Of a DNA stretch of 64,000 nucleotides, positions 7,862 to 15,411 are shown one piece after another (the first letter of the stretch is position 1; each line of letters begins with the position of its first letter). This DNA comes from Robertmurraya andreesenii (GTDB lineage: Bacteria > Bacillota > Bacilli > Bacillales > Cytobacillaceae): positions 62,001-126,000 of the forward strand of contig NZ_JAUSTU010000010.1 of NCBI RefSeq assembly GCF_030813005.1. Direction: 5' to 3'. The translations under genes were made by a program, and so were the position numbers. The notes under the pieces are model-generated. The model saw only the letters and a program-made list of their open reading frames with translations. It was not told where the DNA came from and ran no database searches.

Positions 7862-8190
7862 AAAAAAACCCCCATCCTTTGTATGAATCATACAAGGGAC
7901 GAGAGTTTGAATCCCGTGGTGCCACCCTAATTGAAGAGACAATGAATGCTCCCTTCCGCTTTTACAGTTAACGCCTGTTCACGTCCATCTCCTACTAAAG
8001 ACAACTCTCTTTCAGAGCGAATCCTACGGAGTGTTCGTTCATTAAGCCACAATGTAGAAATGCTTTCAGCCAGCGACATTTCCTCTCTTTTCATCTGGTT
8101 CTTAACTACTCTTCTCCATCATCGGTTTAGTTAATTTTTTTCTAGACTTGCTTGCGACCCATCTAGAAATCATTCATTCATTATTTATAT
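7862..8190 (-). promoter_or_regulatory. T-box riboswitch of the hisS-aspS operon
   Basis: Tertiary-structure leader that reads uncharged tRNA. The conserved T-box AGGGTGGCACCACGGGA (plus about 7912-7928) precedes a terminator hairpin with arms CCTTGTATG / CATACAAAGG and seven U residues (plus 7862-7898). Stem I is visible with AG-bulge-like AGAGGAAATG and the loop-E signature AGTA/GAA. Lower stem GGAG/CTCC and upper stem GTTAAG/CTTAAT bracket the specifier loop. By my folding the specifier is AAC followed by A, with an overlapping CAC one base later partly paired; a His (CAC) or Asp (GAC) codon was expected. Element identity is certain, specifier is not. Confidence 0.93.
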
Positions 8191-8191
8191 A

Positions 8192-8220
8192 ATAATACGG
8201 AGCAACAACTATATTGTCAA
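8192..8220 (-). promoter_or_regulatory. SigA promoter of the hisS-aspS T-box transcript
   Basis: Minus strand: perfect TTGACA (plus 8215-8220), 17-bp spacer, TATTAT (plus 8192-8197). Transcription would begin near 8185, just before T-box stem I. Confidence 0.88.
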
Positions 8221-8226
8221 GCCTAT

Positions 8227-8403
8227 TTAAGACCGTTCTAGTTGTTTTTTGAGTTTTCTCACATCCCGAACTGAAAGACCAAATTCTGATGCAAGCTCAA
8301 CCATATTGGAGCTTTGTTCCTTTTGGAAAAAATCATGAAAATCAACGCCAAATAATTGGTTTTCACCCTGCTGAATAGACATTCCTTTATCGCTATATCT
8401 CAT
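8227..8403 (-). CDS. Small helix-turn-helix-like protein (YrzK position)
   Basis: A 58-residue protein of unknown function. The C-terminal half (VELASEFGLSVRDVRKLKKQ, residues about 35-54) looks like a sigma-region-4 or RNA-polymerase-type helix-turn-helix. The N-terminal half is polar with an FDFF-like aromatic patch (GVDFHDFF). The ATG at 8401-8403 is preceded by AAGGG; four extra codons upstream from a GTG are possible. It lies between the hisS promoter and dtd, where B. subtilis has the small gene yrzK. I recognise no experimentally known function. Confidence 0.6.
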   Translation of the reverse strand: MRYSDKGMSIQQGENQLFGVDFHDFFQKEQSSNMVELASEFGLSVRDVRKLKKQLERS

Positions 8404-8485
8404 TTCTCGATCCACCCTTTTCTAGTTTGTCAGCTATAGTGTTTCCAGGATGGTCGAGAAAATTTCCAATACAGAAAAATAATCT

Positions 8486-8926
8486 CTACTTGCTCTCCAG
8501 AATAAGCGTCACAGGACCGTCATTGGTTAATTGGACATCCATCATCGCACCAAACTTACCAGTTTCAACATGGACTCCTTTTGCCTGTAAAAGATGATTA
8601 AAGGCCTCATAGATTCCCTCGGCATGATCAGGTTTTGCCGCTTCCATGAAATTGGGTCTTCTTCCTTTCCGACAGTCACCGTACAATGTAAATTGTGAAA
8701 TAGATAGAATTTCTCCCCCTACATCAAGCAAGGATAAATTCATTTTCTCATTTTCGTCCTCGAATACACGGAGATGGACGATCTTATCAGCAAGGTATTC
8801 TGCATCCTCATGCTTATCCTCATGTGTGACACCGACTAGCAAAACAAAGCCATGGCTAATTTTCCCGACCACTTCACCTGCTACAGTCACCTGGGCATTC
8901 TTGCTTCTTTGGACAACAATTTTCAT
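8486..8926 (-). CDS. dtd: D-aminoacyl-tRNA deacylase
   Basis: Cytoplasmic 146-residue proofreading enzyme that releases D-amino acids, and glycine from mischarged tRNA-Ala. The two active-site signatures of DTD are present: SQFT at residues 77-80 and NDGPVTLIL near 133-141, carrying the cross-subunit Gly-Pro motif. An AGGTGAT ribosome site lies 6 bp before the ATG. It follows rel on the same strand, as in B. subtilis, but a terminator at the end of rel separates them and suggests an additional promoter for dtd. Confidence 0.95.
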   Translation of the reverse strand: MKIVVQRSKNAQVTVAGEVVGKISHGFVLLVGVTHEDKHEDAEYLADKIVHLRVFEDENEKMNLSLLDVGGEILSISQFTLYGDCRKGRRPNFMEAAKPDHAEGIYEAFNHLLQAKGVHVETGKFGAMMDVQLTNDGPVTLILESK

Positions 8927-9033
8927 ATTAAATCACCTTCTCATTATGATGAGAATGTCGATTGGCACACCTTCTCTTCGCTGTTGCTTTATAACCCAAA
9001 AGCAAAGGCTCGTAATCGACCATTCCATATACA

Positions 9034-9062
9034 GAAAAAGCTGTCGTTTTGACAGCTTTCTA
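9034..9062 (-). terminator. Terminator after rel
   Basis: Minus-strand hairpin AAAGCTGTC / GACAGCTTT with loop AAAAC and a following TTTTTCT tract; it begins at the rel stop codon. Confidence 0.8.
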
Positions 9063-11258
9063 GTTCATAATTCTACGTACCGAGTAGATATCTGAAATTT
9101 GCTTTATTCGGTCCACAATCTTCTGCAGATGGGACACATTAACAATCATAATCGACATGTTAATCGTGGCGACTTTATTACGGTCTGATTTTCCTGACAC
9201 TGCGGAAATATTCGTTTTCGTTTCGTTAACGGCCTGAAGGACCTCATTTAATAAGCCTCTGCGATCATAGCCCGTTATTTCAATGTCGACATTATATTCC
9301 TTATGGTCATTAAGCCCTGTTTCCCACTCTACAGGAATCAGTCTTGCTTTCGCATCGGCCGTATCAATATTGGAGCAATCTGCTCGGTGAACCGATACCC
9401 CGCGCCCTTTTGTGATGAACCCAACAATCTCATCGCCAGGAACAGGACTGCAGCATCTAGATAGGCGAATTAAAAGATTATCAATCCCTGAAACTCGAAC
9501 GCCTGACTCCCGCTTCTTTTTTGTGCTAGGGAATGATTTTAACTCATTCACTGCATTCGCGATGGTTGACACCTGCTCGAGATCTCGCTGTTTTCGCCAT
9601 TTCTCTGTTAGTCGGTTCGCTACCTGCAAGGCAGTTACCCCATTATAACCAACAGCTGCATACATATCTTCTTCACTATAAAAATTAAACTTCTCGGCAA
9701 CCCTTTTAATATTCTCAGGGGTAAGGATTTCTTTTAAATCAAAATCCATCTGACGAATTTCTTTTTCGACTAGCTCGCGACCCTTTTCAACATTCTCTTC
9801 CTTGCGTTGCTTCTTGAAGAACTGTCGAATTTTATTCTTTGCTTGGGAAGTTTGTGCAAGCTTCAGCCAGTCTTGGCTTGGACCATAGGAGTGCTTAGAT
9901 GTAAGGATTTCGACAATATCCCCTGTTTTAAGCTTATAATCAAGGGTAACCATCTTTCCGTTAACCTTAGCACCAATCGTCTTATTGCCAATTTCCGAAT
10001 GAATTCGATAGGCAAAATCAATTGGCACCGATCCAGCAGGAAGCTCAAGCACGTTCCCTTTTGGTGTAAAAATAAAGACCATATCAGAGAACAGATCGAT
10101 TTTGAGCGATTCCATGAATTCTTCAGCATTTGTCGTATCGTCCTGAAATTCAAGAATTTCTCTGAACCAGGATAGCTTATCCTCTAATGAGGTGCTTTCC
10201 GCTGCGGTTTTCCCCTCTTTATAGGCCCAGTGGGCCGCAATCCCGAATTCTGCAATCCGGTGCATTTCAAATGTCCGAATTTGGACCTCAAGCGGCTCGC
10301 CCTTTGGACCGATCACAGTCGTATGAAGGGACTGGTACATATTCGGCTTTGGCATGGCAATATAATCCTTGAATCTTCCTGGCATAGGCTTCCAGCATGT
10401 ATGAATAATGCCAAGTACAGCATAGCAATCCTTAATGCTGTTCACCACAATGCGCACAGCCAGAAGATCATAAATTTCATTAAACTGCTTATTTTGCTGC
10501 ACCATTTTTCGATAGATGCTATAAATATGCTTGGGGCGTCCCGAAATATCAGCTCTTATCGATACCTCTTGCATGGAGGAACGCATTTCTTCAATGACTT
10601 CGTCTAAATATTGCTCACGTTCAGCACGTTTTTTCTTCATGAGGTTCACAATGCGATAGTATTGCTGAGGATTCAAATAACGTAGTGCCGTATCCTCCAG
10701 CTCCCATTTAATGGTGGAAATACCAAGTCGATGGGCTAATGGGGCAAAAATTTCCAATGTTTCATTAGAAATTCTCCGTTGTTTTTCGGGTGGAAGATGC
10801 TTCAGCGTCCGCATATTATGGAGACGATCCGCCAATTTGATGAGAATGACACGGATATCCTGTGCCATAGCGACAAACATTTTTCGATGATTTTCTGCTT
10901 GTTGCTCCTCATGAGATTTATATTTAATTTTTCCTAGCTTTGTAACCCCGTCAACAAGCATTGCTACTTCATCATTGAAAGCCACGCGTAGATCATCCAG
11001 TGTTACCGCTGTATCTTCTACAACATCATGAAGAAAACCTGCAGCCACCGTATCCGGATCCATTTGGAGGTCTGCTAAGATCCCTGCAACCTGGATTGGA
11101 TGAATGATATACGGCTCCCCCGATTTTCGATATTGCTCACGATGAGCATGTCGAGCGTATTCATACGCCTTTTGAACAGTCTTGACATGTTCATCATTCA
11201 AATATTTTCTTGTCTTTTCGATGACCTGTTCAGCTGTCAAAACTTGTTCATTTGCCAT
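9060..11258 (-). CDS. rel: Bifunctional (p)ppGpp synthetase/hydrolase Rel
   Basis: Stringent-response enzyme of 732 residues, the long Rel/RelA form of Firmicutes. The hydrolase HD domain contains HDVVEDT at residues 77-83, so hydrolysis should be active. The synthetase domain follows, with RPKHIYSIYRKM (about 240-251), YDLLAVRI and YQSLHTTVIGP. A TGS domain begins at about residue 392 (VFIFTPKGNVLELP). The conserved CCSPVPGDEIVGF zinc-finger region lies near 602-614, and a C-terminal ACT domain starts near 655. All domains are intact. The ATG follows AGGTGAT. The gene stands between recJ-apt and dtd as in B. subtilis and ends in its own terminator. Confidence 0.97.
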   Translation of the reverse strand: MANEQVLTAEQVIEKTRKYLNDEHVKTVQKAYEYARHAHREQYRKSGEPYIIHPIQVAGILADLQMDPDTVAAGFLHDVVEDTAVTLDDLRVAFNDEVAMLVDGVTKLGKIKYKSHEEQQAENHRKMFVAMAQDIRVILIKLADRLHNMRTLKHLPPEKQRRISNETLEIFAPLAHRLGISTIKWELEDTALRYLNPQQYYRIVNLMKKKRAEREQYLDEVIEEMRSSMQEVSIRADISGRPKHIYSIYRKMVQQNKQFNEIYDLLAVRIVVNSIKDCYAVLGIIHTCWKPMPGRFKDYIAMPKPNMYQSLHTTVIGPKGEPLEVQIRTFEMHRIAEFGIAAHWAYKEGKTAAESTSLEDKLSWFREILEFQDDTTNAEEFMESLKIDLFSDMVFIFTPKGNVLELPAGSVPIDFAYRIHSEIGNKTIGAKVNGKMVTLDYKLKTGDIVEILTSKHSYGPSQDWLKLAQTSQAKNKIRQFFKKQRKEENVEKGRELVEKEIRQMDFDLKEILTPENIKRVAEKFNFYSEEDMYAAVGYNGVTALQVANRLTEKWRKQRDLEQVSTIANAVNELKSFPSTKKKRESGVRVSGIDNLLIRLSRCCSPVPGDEIVGFITKGRGVSVHRADCSNIDTADAKARLIPVEWETGLNDHKEYNVDIEITGYDRRGLLNEVLQAVNETKTNISAVSGKSDRNKVATINMSIMIVNVSHLQKIVDRIKQISDIYSVRRIMN

Positions 11259-11403
11259 GTTATCACCTAGTATAAAAAAATGAATTAATATCTATTATCG
11301 AAAAAAAAACACAATATGTAAAGGGATAGAGCTTTGTTTTTCAAGAAAAATAAAATATTGTCGATTTTTGCAGGTGATAAATGGAAGAACGCCCACAATA
11401 AAG

Positions 11404-11430
11404 CAAAAAGAGCGCCTTTAGCGCTCTTTC
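11404..11430 (-). terminator. Terminator after apt
   Basis: Minus-strand hairpin AAAGAGCGC / GCGCTCTTT with a U-rich tail, directly after the apt stop codon. Confidence 0.85.
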
Positions 11431-11432
11431 TA

Positions 11433-11945
11433 CTAGAACTCCATTAATGTTAATACGTCATATCCATCTAGCTTGCTTCTACCCTCTAAGTACGTTAGTT
11501 CTACTAAGAAGGCAATTCCTGCAACTACCCCGCCTAGCTGTTCGACAAGCTTAATCGTTGCTTCAATCGTGCCGCCAGTAGCTAGCAGGTCATCTGTAAT
11601 GAGAACTCGTTGCCCAGGCTTGATGGCATCCTTATGAATGGTTAGAACATCCTTGCCATATTCAAGGCCATACTCTACCTTGATCGTTTCTCTTGGTAGT
11701 TTTCCTTCCTTACGCACAGGCGCAAAACCAACCCCTAATGCATAAGAAACAGGACAGCCGATAATAAAGCCGCGCGCTTCAGGACCAACAATGATATCAA
11801 CATTTTGCTTCTTAGCATATTCAACGATCTTGTCCGTCGCATAACGATATGCTTCTCCATCATTCATCAATGGAGTAATATCCTTAAAAGTAATCCCAGG
11901 CTTTGGCCAGCCATCTACAATCGCAATATGTTGTTTTAAATCCAT
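11433..11945 (-). CDS. apt: Adenine phosphoribosyltransferase
   Basis: Purine salvage enzyme of 170 residues that converts adenine and PRPP to AMP. The PRPP-binding signature VLITDDLLATGGT lies near residues 119-131, and GPEARGFIIG near 55-64 matches the family flexible loop and base-binding region. Length equals B. subtilis Apt. Its ATG lies inside the last codons of recJ (10-bp overlap), so the pair is translationally coupled. No purine-box signal is visible directly upstream because the gene is internal to the transcript. Confidence 0.96.
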   Translation of the reverse strand: MDLKQHIAIVDGWPKPGITFKDITPLMNDGEAYRYATDKIVEYAKKQNVDIIVGPEARGFIIGCPVSYALGVGFAPVRKEGKLPRETIKVEYGLEYGKDVLTIHKDAIKPGQRVLITDDLLATGGTIEATIKLVEQLGGVVAGIAFLVELTYLEGRSKLDGYDVLTLMEF

Positions 11946-14293
11946 TCTTTAATTGCCTCCTCTGCGTGAACCGATCCATCGATCATTTGGTCAAACCACC
12001 CTTTTAGCTGGTGTGCCGATGAATATAATAGCTCTCCTTCAAGAGCAGACTGTGCCTGCTTTTGTTGGTATGTGATCGATTCCGATAAATCCTTCTTATT
12101 TTTTACCTGATTTAAGGTAATAAACCCATCCTTCAATGTGATAAAATCCAATTCTAAAAAAACCTGTGACATAAAATCAATCGTTTCCATTGTCCAGCCT
12201 CGATATTTGGCGAGCTCATCTCCAAATCTCTTCAGGTCAAATGGCGCTTTTTTCATAAGAAAAGCATAATACCATTTAAAATGTTCCCGTGTTGGCATGG
12301 TAGAGAAAAATTCGCTTTCCTCACTATGAAAATGCACGTAGATCCTTGCTGGTTTTTTACCCTGCAGCAATGAAATAAGAAGCTCTCTTGTGGGCGGCAA
12401 ATCGACAAGGATAAGATTTGCCTCCGTAACATTTTGCTCACTCGCCTTTTCAACTGTATCGATGAGGAGCGCGTTGGTATTTAGCATTTCAAGCTTTTGG
12501 AGATTTTTTTCGTTAAAAACAACCCATTTCCCCTCTAATGCCATTTCAACCAGCTTATCCAGCCGCTTTAATCCACGATAATCAAAAAGCTGCCATTCTG
12601 TTACACTTAAATCCTGCAAAAAAATTTGCGGCTTCCTCATATTATTCCATTCATTGATCGCTATTTCCCCAATTACGGAGAGCTTTGAATGAGGAGATAC
12701 TTCATCATAAAGATGTCCCAGGCCAAAACCAACCCCATCAAGAGAAACACCGTTCTCTTCTAGGACAAGCTTTAAATGATTTTGGTCAGCACCTATTTTT
12801 TTCATTTGGGCAATGTTAGAATCTTTTAACTTAATTCTTGGCTTCGGGTTATTAACTCCAAACGGCGATAACAATTGCATTTCCTCAATTGCAGCAAGGT
12901 CTACCTCACTTAATTCCATTTCACCATCGAGCTGGGTGACAGGAATGAAATCCTCTTCGCTCAGCTGCTCGTTAGCCAATTGATTCAAGCGATCACGAAG
13001 CAGGTCCACATCCTTTAGACTCAGAGTCATTCCCGCAGCCATCGGATGTCCTCCAAAGTGAGGCAAAATATCTCGACAGGTGGAAAGATTTTGAAATAAA
13101 TCAAATCCAACGATGCTTCTTGCAGAGCCTTTTGCCAAACCCTTTTCCTCATCTATGCTTAGAACAATGGCTGGTCTGTAAAAGCGATCAACCAGCTTTG
13201 AGGCGACAATCCCAATCACACCGGCATTCCAGCCTGGCTTGCCGACGACAATAACCGCATTCTCTTCGATGGGATATTTTTCTTCAACCTCTTTAATCGC
13301 TTCCGCTGCGATCTCATTAACGATCGCTTGTCTTTGTTTATTTAATTCTTCAATTTCCTCTGCAATCGTCTGTGCTTCATAGGAATCACGAGTTAGTAAT
13401 AAATCTACTGCAATATCCGCACTATCCAACCTTCCCGCTGCATTCAGCCTAGGTCCAATCAGAAAACCGATCGATTCCTCATTTATTGCCGAAGGATCCG
13501 TTTTTGTTTGTTGCAATAATGCTTGCAGCCCCAAATTGCTAGTTCTCTTTAAATAATCAATTCCTCGTTTGGCAATGAGACGATTCTCACCAATTAACGG
13601 TACAAGATCGGCGATAGTTCCAATTGCCGCAAGCTCTAACAAATGCTCAGGCATCTTCCCAAGCAATGCATGAGCAAGCTTAAAAGCCACCCCAACACCT
13701 GCTAAATCCCGAAATGGATAGGGACTATTCTCAAGCTTAGGATGGATAATCGCAAGTGCATCTGGCAGCACTGGTCCTGGCTCATGGTGATCCGTAATAA
13801 TAAGATCCACCCCAAGCTCCTTAGCTACATTCGCCTCATGAATGGCTGATATTCCAGTGTCAACGGTGATAATCAGTTTGACACCATTCTCGGCGGCATG
13901 TCTAAATGCCTGCTCATTTGGCCCATACCCTTCCGTAAATCGATTTGGTATGTAGTACTGAACGTTTGCTCCTAATTCTTGAAGTGTCATCATCATCACA
14001 GATGTGCTTGTTACCCCATCTGCATCATAATCTCCAAATATTAAAATAGGTTCAGACTTTTTGATTGCCTCATTGATTCGCGATACTGTTATATCCATTC
14101 CAATTAAAGAGAAGGGATCATGAAACGTTTGCTCCTTACCATACAGAAAAGCACTTGCCTCTTCAGGCGAGTCGATTCCTCGATTTACGAGCAAGGCTGC
14201 TACAAGAGAAGTGATATTAAGTTCCTTCATTAGTTTTTCTTTTTTAACGTTATCAGCTTGCTGAAGTATCCATCTTGTTCTAGACTTTAACAT
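11936..14293 (-). CDS. recJ: Single-stranded-DNA-specific exonuclease RecJ
   Basis: 5'-3' ssDNA exonuclease for recombination and mismatch repair, 785 residues. The DHH phosphoesterase core shows GDYDADG (residues 87-93), D143 in ITVDTG, and the name-giving DHH at 166-168. A DHHA1 domain follows near 345-480 with GKPGWNAGVIGIVASKL and FGGHPMAAGMTL. A long C-terminal extension of about 200 residues is typical of Bacillus YrvE-type RecJ. The ATG at 14291-14293 has GAGAGGTGAG upstream, whereas the longer frame from a TTG at 14344 lacks a ribosome site, so I use the shorter form. Coupled to apt. Confidence 0.95.
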   Translation of the reverse strand: MLKSRTRWILQQADNVKKEKLMKELNITSLVAALLVNRGIDSPEEASAFLYGKEQTFHDPFSLIGMDITVSRINEAIKKSEPILIFGDYDADGVTSTSVMMMTLQELGANVQYYIPNRFTEGYGPNEQAFRHAAENGVKLIITVDTGISAIHEANVAKELGVDLIITDHHEPGPVLPDALAIIHPKLENSPYPFRDLAGVGVAFKLAHALLGKMPEHLLELAAIGTIADLVPLIGENRLIAKRGIDYLKRTSNLGLQALLQQTKTDPSAINEESIGFLIGPRLNAAGRLDSADIAVDLLLTRDSYEAQTIAEEIEELNKQRQAIVNEIAAEAIKEVEEKYPIEENAVIVVGKPGWNAGVIGIVASKLVDRFYRPAIVLSIDEEKGLAKGSARSIVGFDLFQNLSTCRDILPHFGGHPMAAGMTLSLKDVDLLRDRLNQLANEQLSEEDFIPVTQLDGEMELSEVDLAAIEEMQLLSPFGVNNPKPRIKLKDSNIAQMKKIGADQNHLKLVLEENGVSLDGVGFGLGHLYDEVSPHSKLSVIGEIAINEWNNMRKPQIFLQDLSVTEWQLFDYRGLKRLDKLVEMALEGKWVVFNEKNLQKLEMLNTNALLIDTVEKASEQNVTEANLILVDLPPTRELLISLLQGKKPARIYVHFHSEESEFFSTMPTREHFKWYYAFLMKKAPFDLKRFGDELAKYRGWTMETIDFMSQVFLELDFITLKDGFITLNQVKNKKDLSESITYQQKQAQSALEGELLYSSAHQLKGWFDQMIDGSVHAEEAIKEWI

Positions 14294-14407
14294 ACACTCA
14301 CCTCTCAACCTTTCTATTATACTAGAGGGTGAATAGGGGTTCAAACAAAAAAAGCAACCTGAAGATTTTTATATTCTATATGTTCACAAAAAGTTACGTG
14401 TCATGAA

Positions 14408-15337
14408 TCAGTCTTCCTGAGGATTAAATGGATTAATGTGGACAAAAACATTTTCAACATTCTTTTGTTCCATCAGTTTTTTCTTAACCATTTTCCCTAC
14501 CCGATGCCCCTCTTCAACTGTTAAATGGGGGTTCACAGAAATTTTTATATCAACGATCACATAATGCCCATGCTGTCTGGCGTGAAGCTGATCAATTTTT
14601 TTGACCTCTTGAACCCCGTGAACAATTGCTCTTAAATTTACTGTGTCCTCATCAGAAAGTACTTGGTCGAGCGTATTGCGAATGGATTCCTTCCCTAACG
14701 ACCAAGCCATTTTCAAAATCATCATCGATACAATAACACCTGCAACCGGATCAGCATAAACGAGCCAATGAACCCCTAGATGGCTTCCCAAAATAGAAGC
14801 AGCAATTCCTATCAGCGCTGCAAAGGAAGAATAGACATCAGAGCGGTGATCATAGGCAGTGACGATCAGAGCATCGCTATTTAGTTTTTTTCCTAGACGG
14901 TATGTATAACGAAATAACCCTTCCTTCACTAAAATGGAGAGTAGCACCGCATAGATCGCCACCATCTTTGGGGCCTTTATCGGTGCAAAAAAAGAAATAA
15001 AGGAGGTTCTCCCAATTTCAAAGCCCACCAATACAAGCAGCACGGCGACAATGATCGCCGCTACCGACTCAGCCTTTCCATGTCCATAGGGATGCTCCTC
15101 ATCAGGTGGTTGTTTGGCAGCTCTTAGTCCGATCAAAACGACCAAGGAGCCTGCTACATCCGAGGCCGAGTTTACCGCATCGGCGATCAGGGCTCGACTA
15201 TTCGCATAGATTCCTATTATCCATTTCATTAAGGCTAAAAGGATATTCCCGACAATTCCTACCTTAGCAGCAAACTCCGCTTTCCGAAAACGATCATCCT
15301 TCTCCACCCTCAATGTACTCCCTTCTAAAAACGGCAT
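14408..15337 (-). CDS. Cation diffusion facilitator family transporter
   Basis: Membrane antiporter of 309 residues that exports a divalent metal such as Zn, Mn or Fe. Six membrane segments are predicted. The family metal site is seen as ALIADAVNSASD (near residues 48-59, TM2) and YDHRSD (near 160-165, TM5). A cytoplasmic C-terminal domain (about 215-305) carries the histidine-rich HARQHGHYVIVDIKI segment. Which metal is carried is not decided by these motifs. The start is uncertain: the ATG at 15337 has only a weak GGGG site, while a TTG at 15313 and a GTG a little downstream follow AGAAGGGAG. It stands alone between secDF and recJ. Confidence 0.88.
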   Translation of the reverse strand: MPFLEGSTLRVEKDDRFRKAEFAAKVGIVGNILLALMKWIIGIYANSRALIADAVNSASDVAGSLVVLIGLRAAKQPPDEEHPYGHGKAESVAAIIVAVLLVLVGFEIGRTSFISFFAPIKAPKMVAIYAVLLSILVKEGLFRYTYRLGKKLNSDALIVTAYDHRSDVYSSFAALIGIAASILGSHLGVHWLVYADPVAGVIVSMMILKMAWSLGKESIRNTLDQVLSDEDTVNLRAIVHGVQEVKKIDQLHARQHGHYVIVDIKISVNPHLTVEEGHRVGKMVKKKLMEQKNVENVFVHINPFNPQED

Positions 15338-15385
15338 ACCCCATTTAGTTTAACCCAAAGGGAGCAATATGATCCCCAAAAAGAA

Positions 15386-15411
15386 AAACCGCAGGAAAAT
15401 CCTACGGTTAA
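15386..15411 (-). terminator. Terminator after secDF
   Basis: Minus-strand hairpin with arms AACCGTAGGA / TCCTGCGGTT and a TTTTTCTTTTT tail, overlapping the secDF stop codon. Confidence 0.8.

Noticed and set aside
10230..10607. Plus-strand 125-codon frame antisense to rel
   Set aside because: It lies wholly inside the conserved rel gene, has no ribosome site and no recognisable protein sequence.
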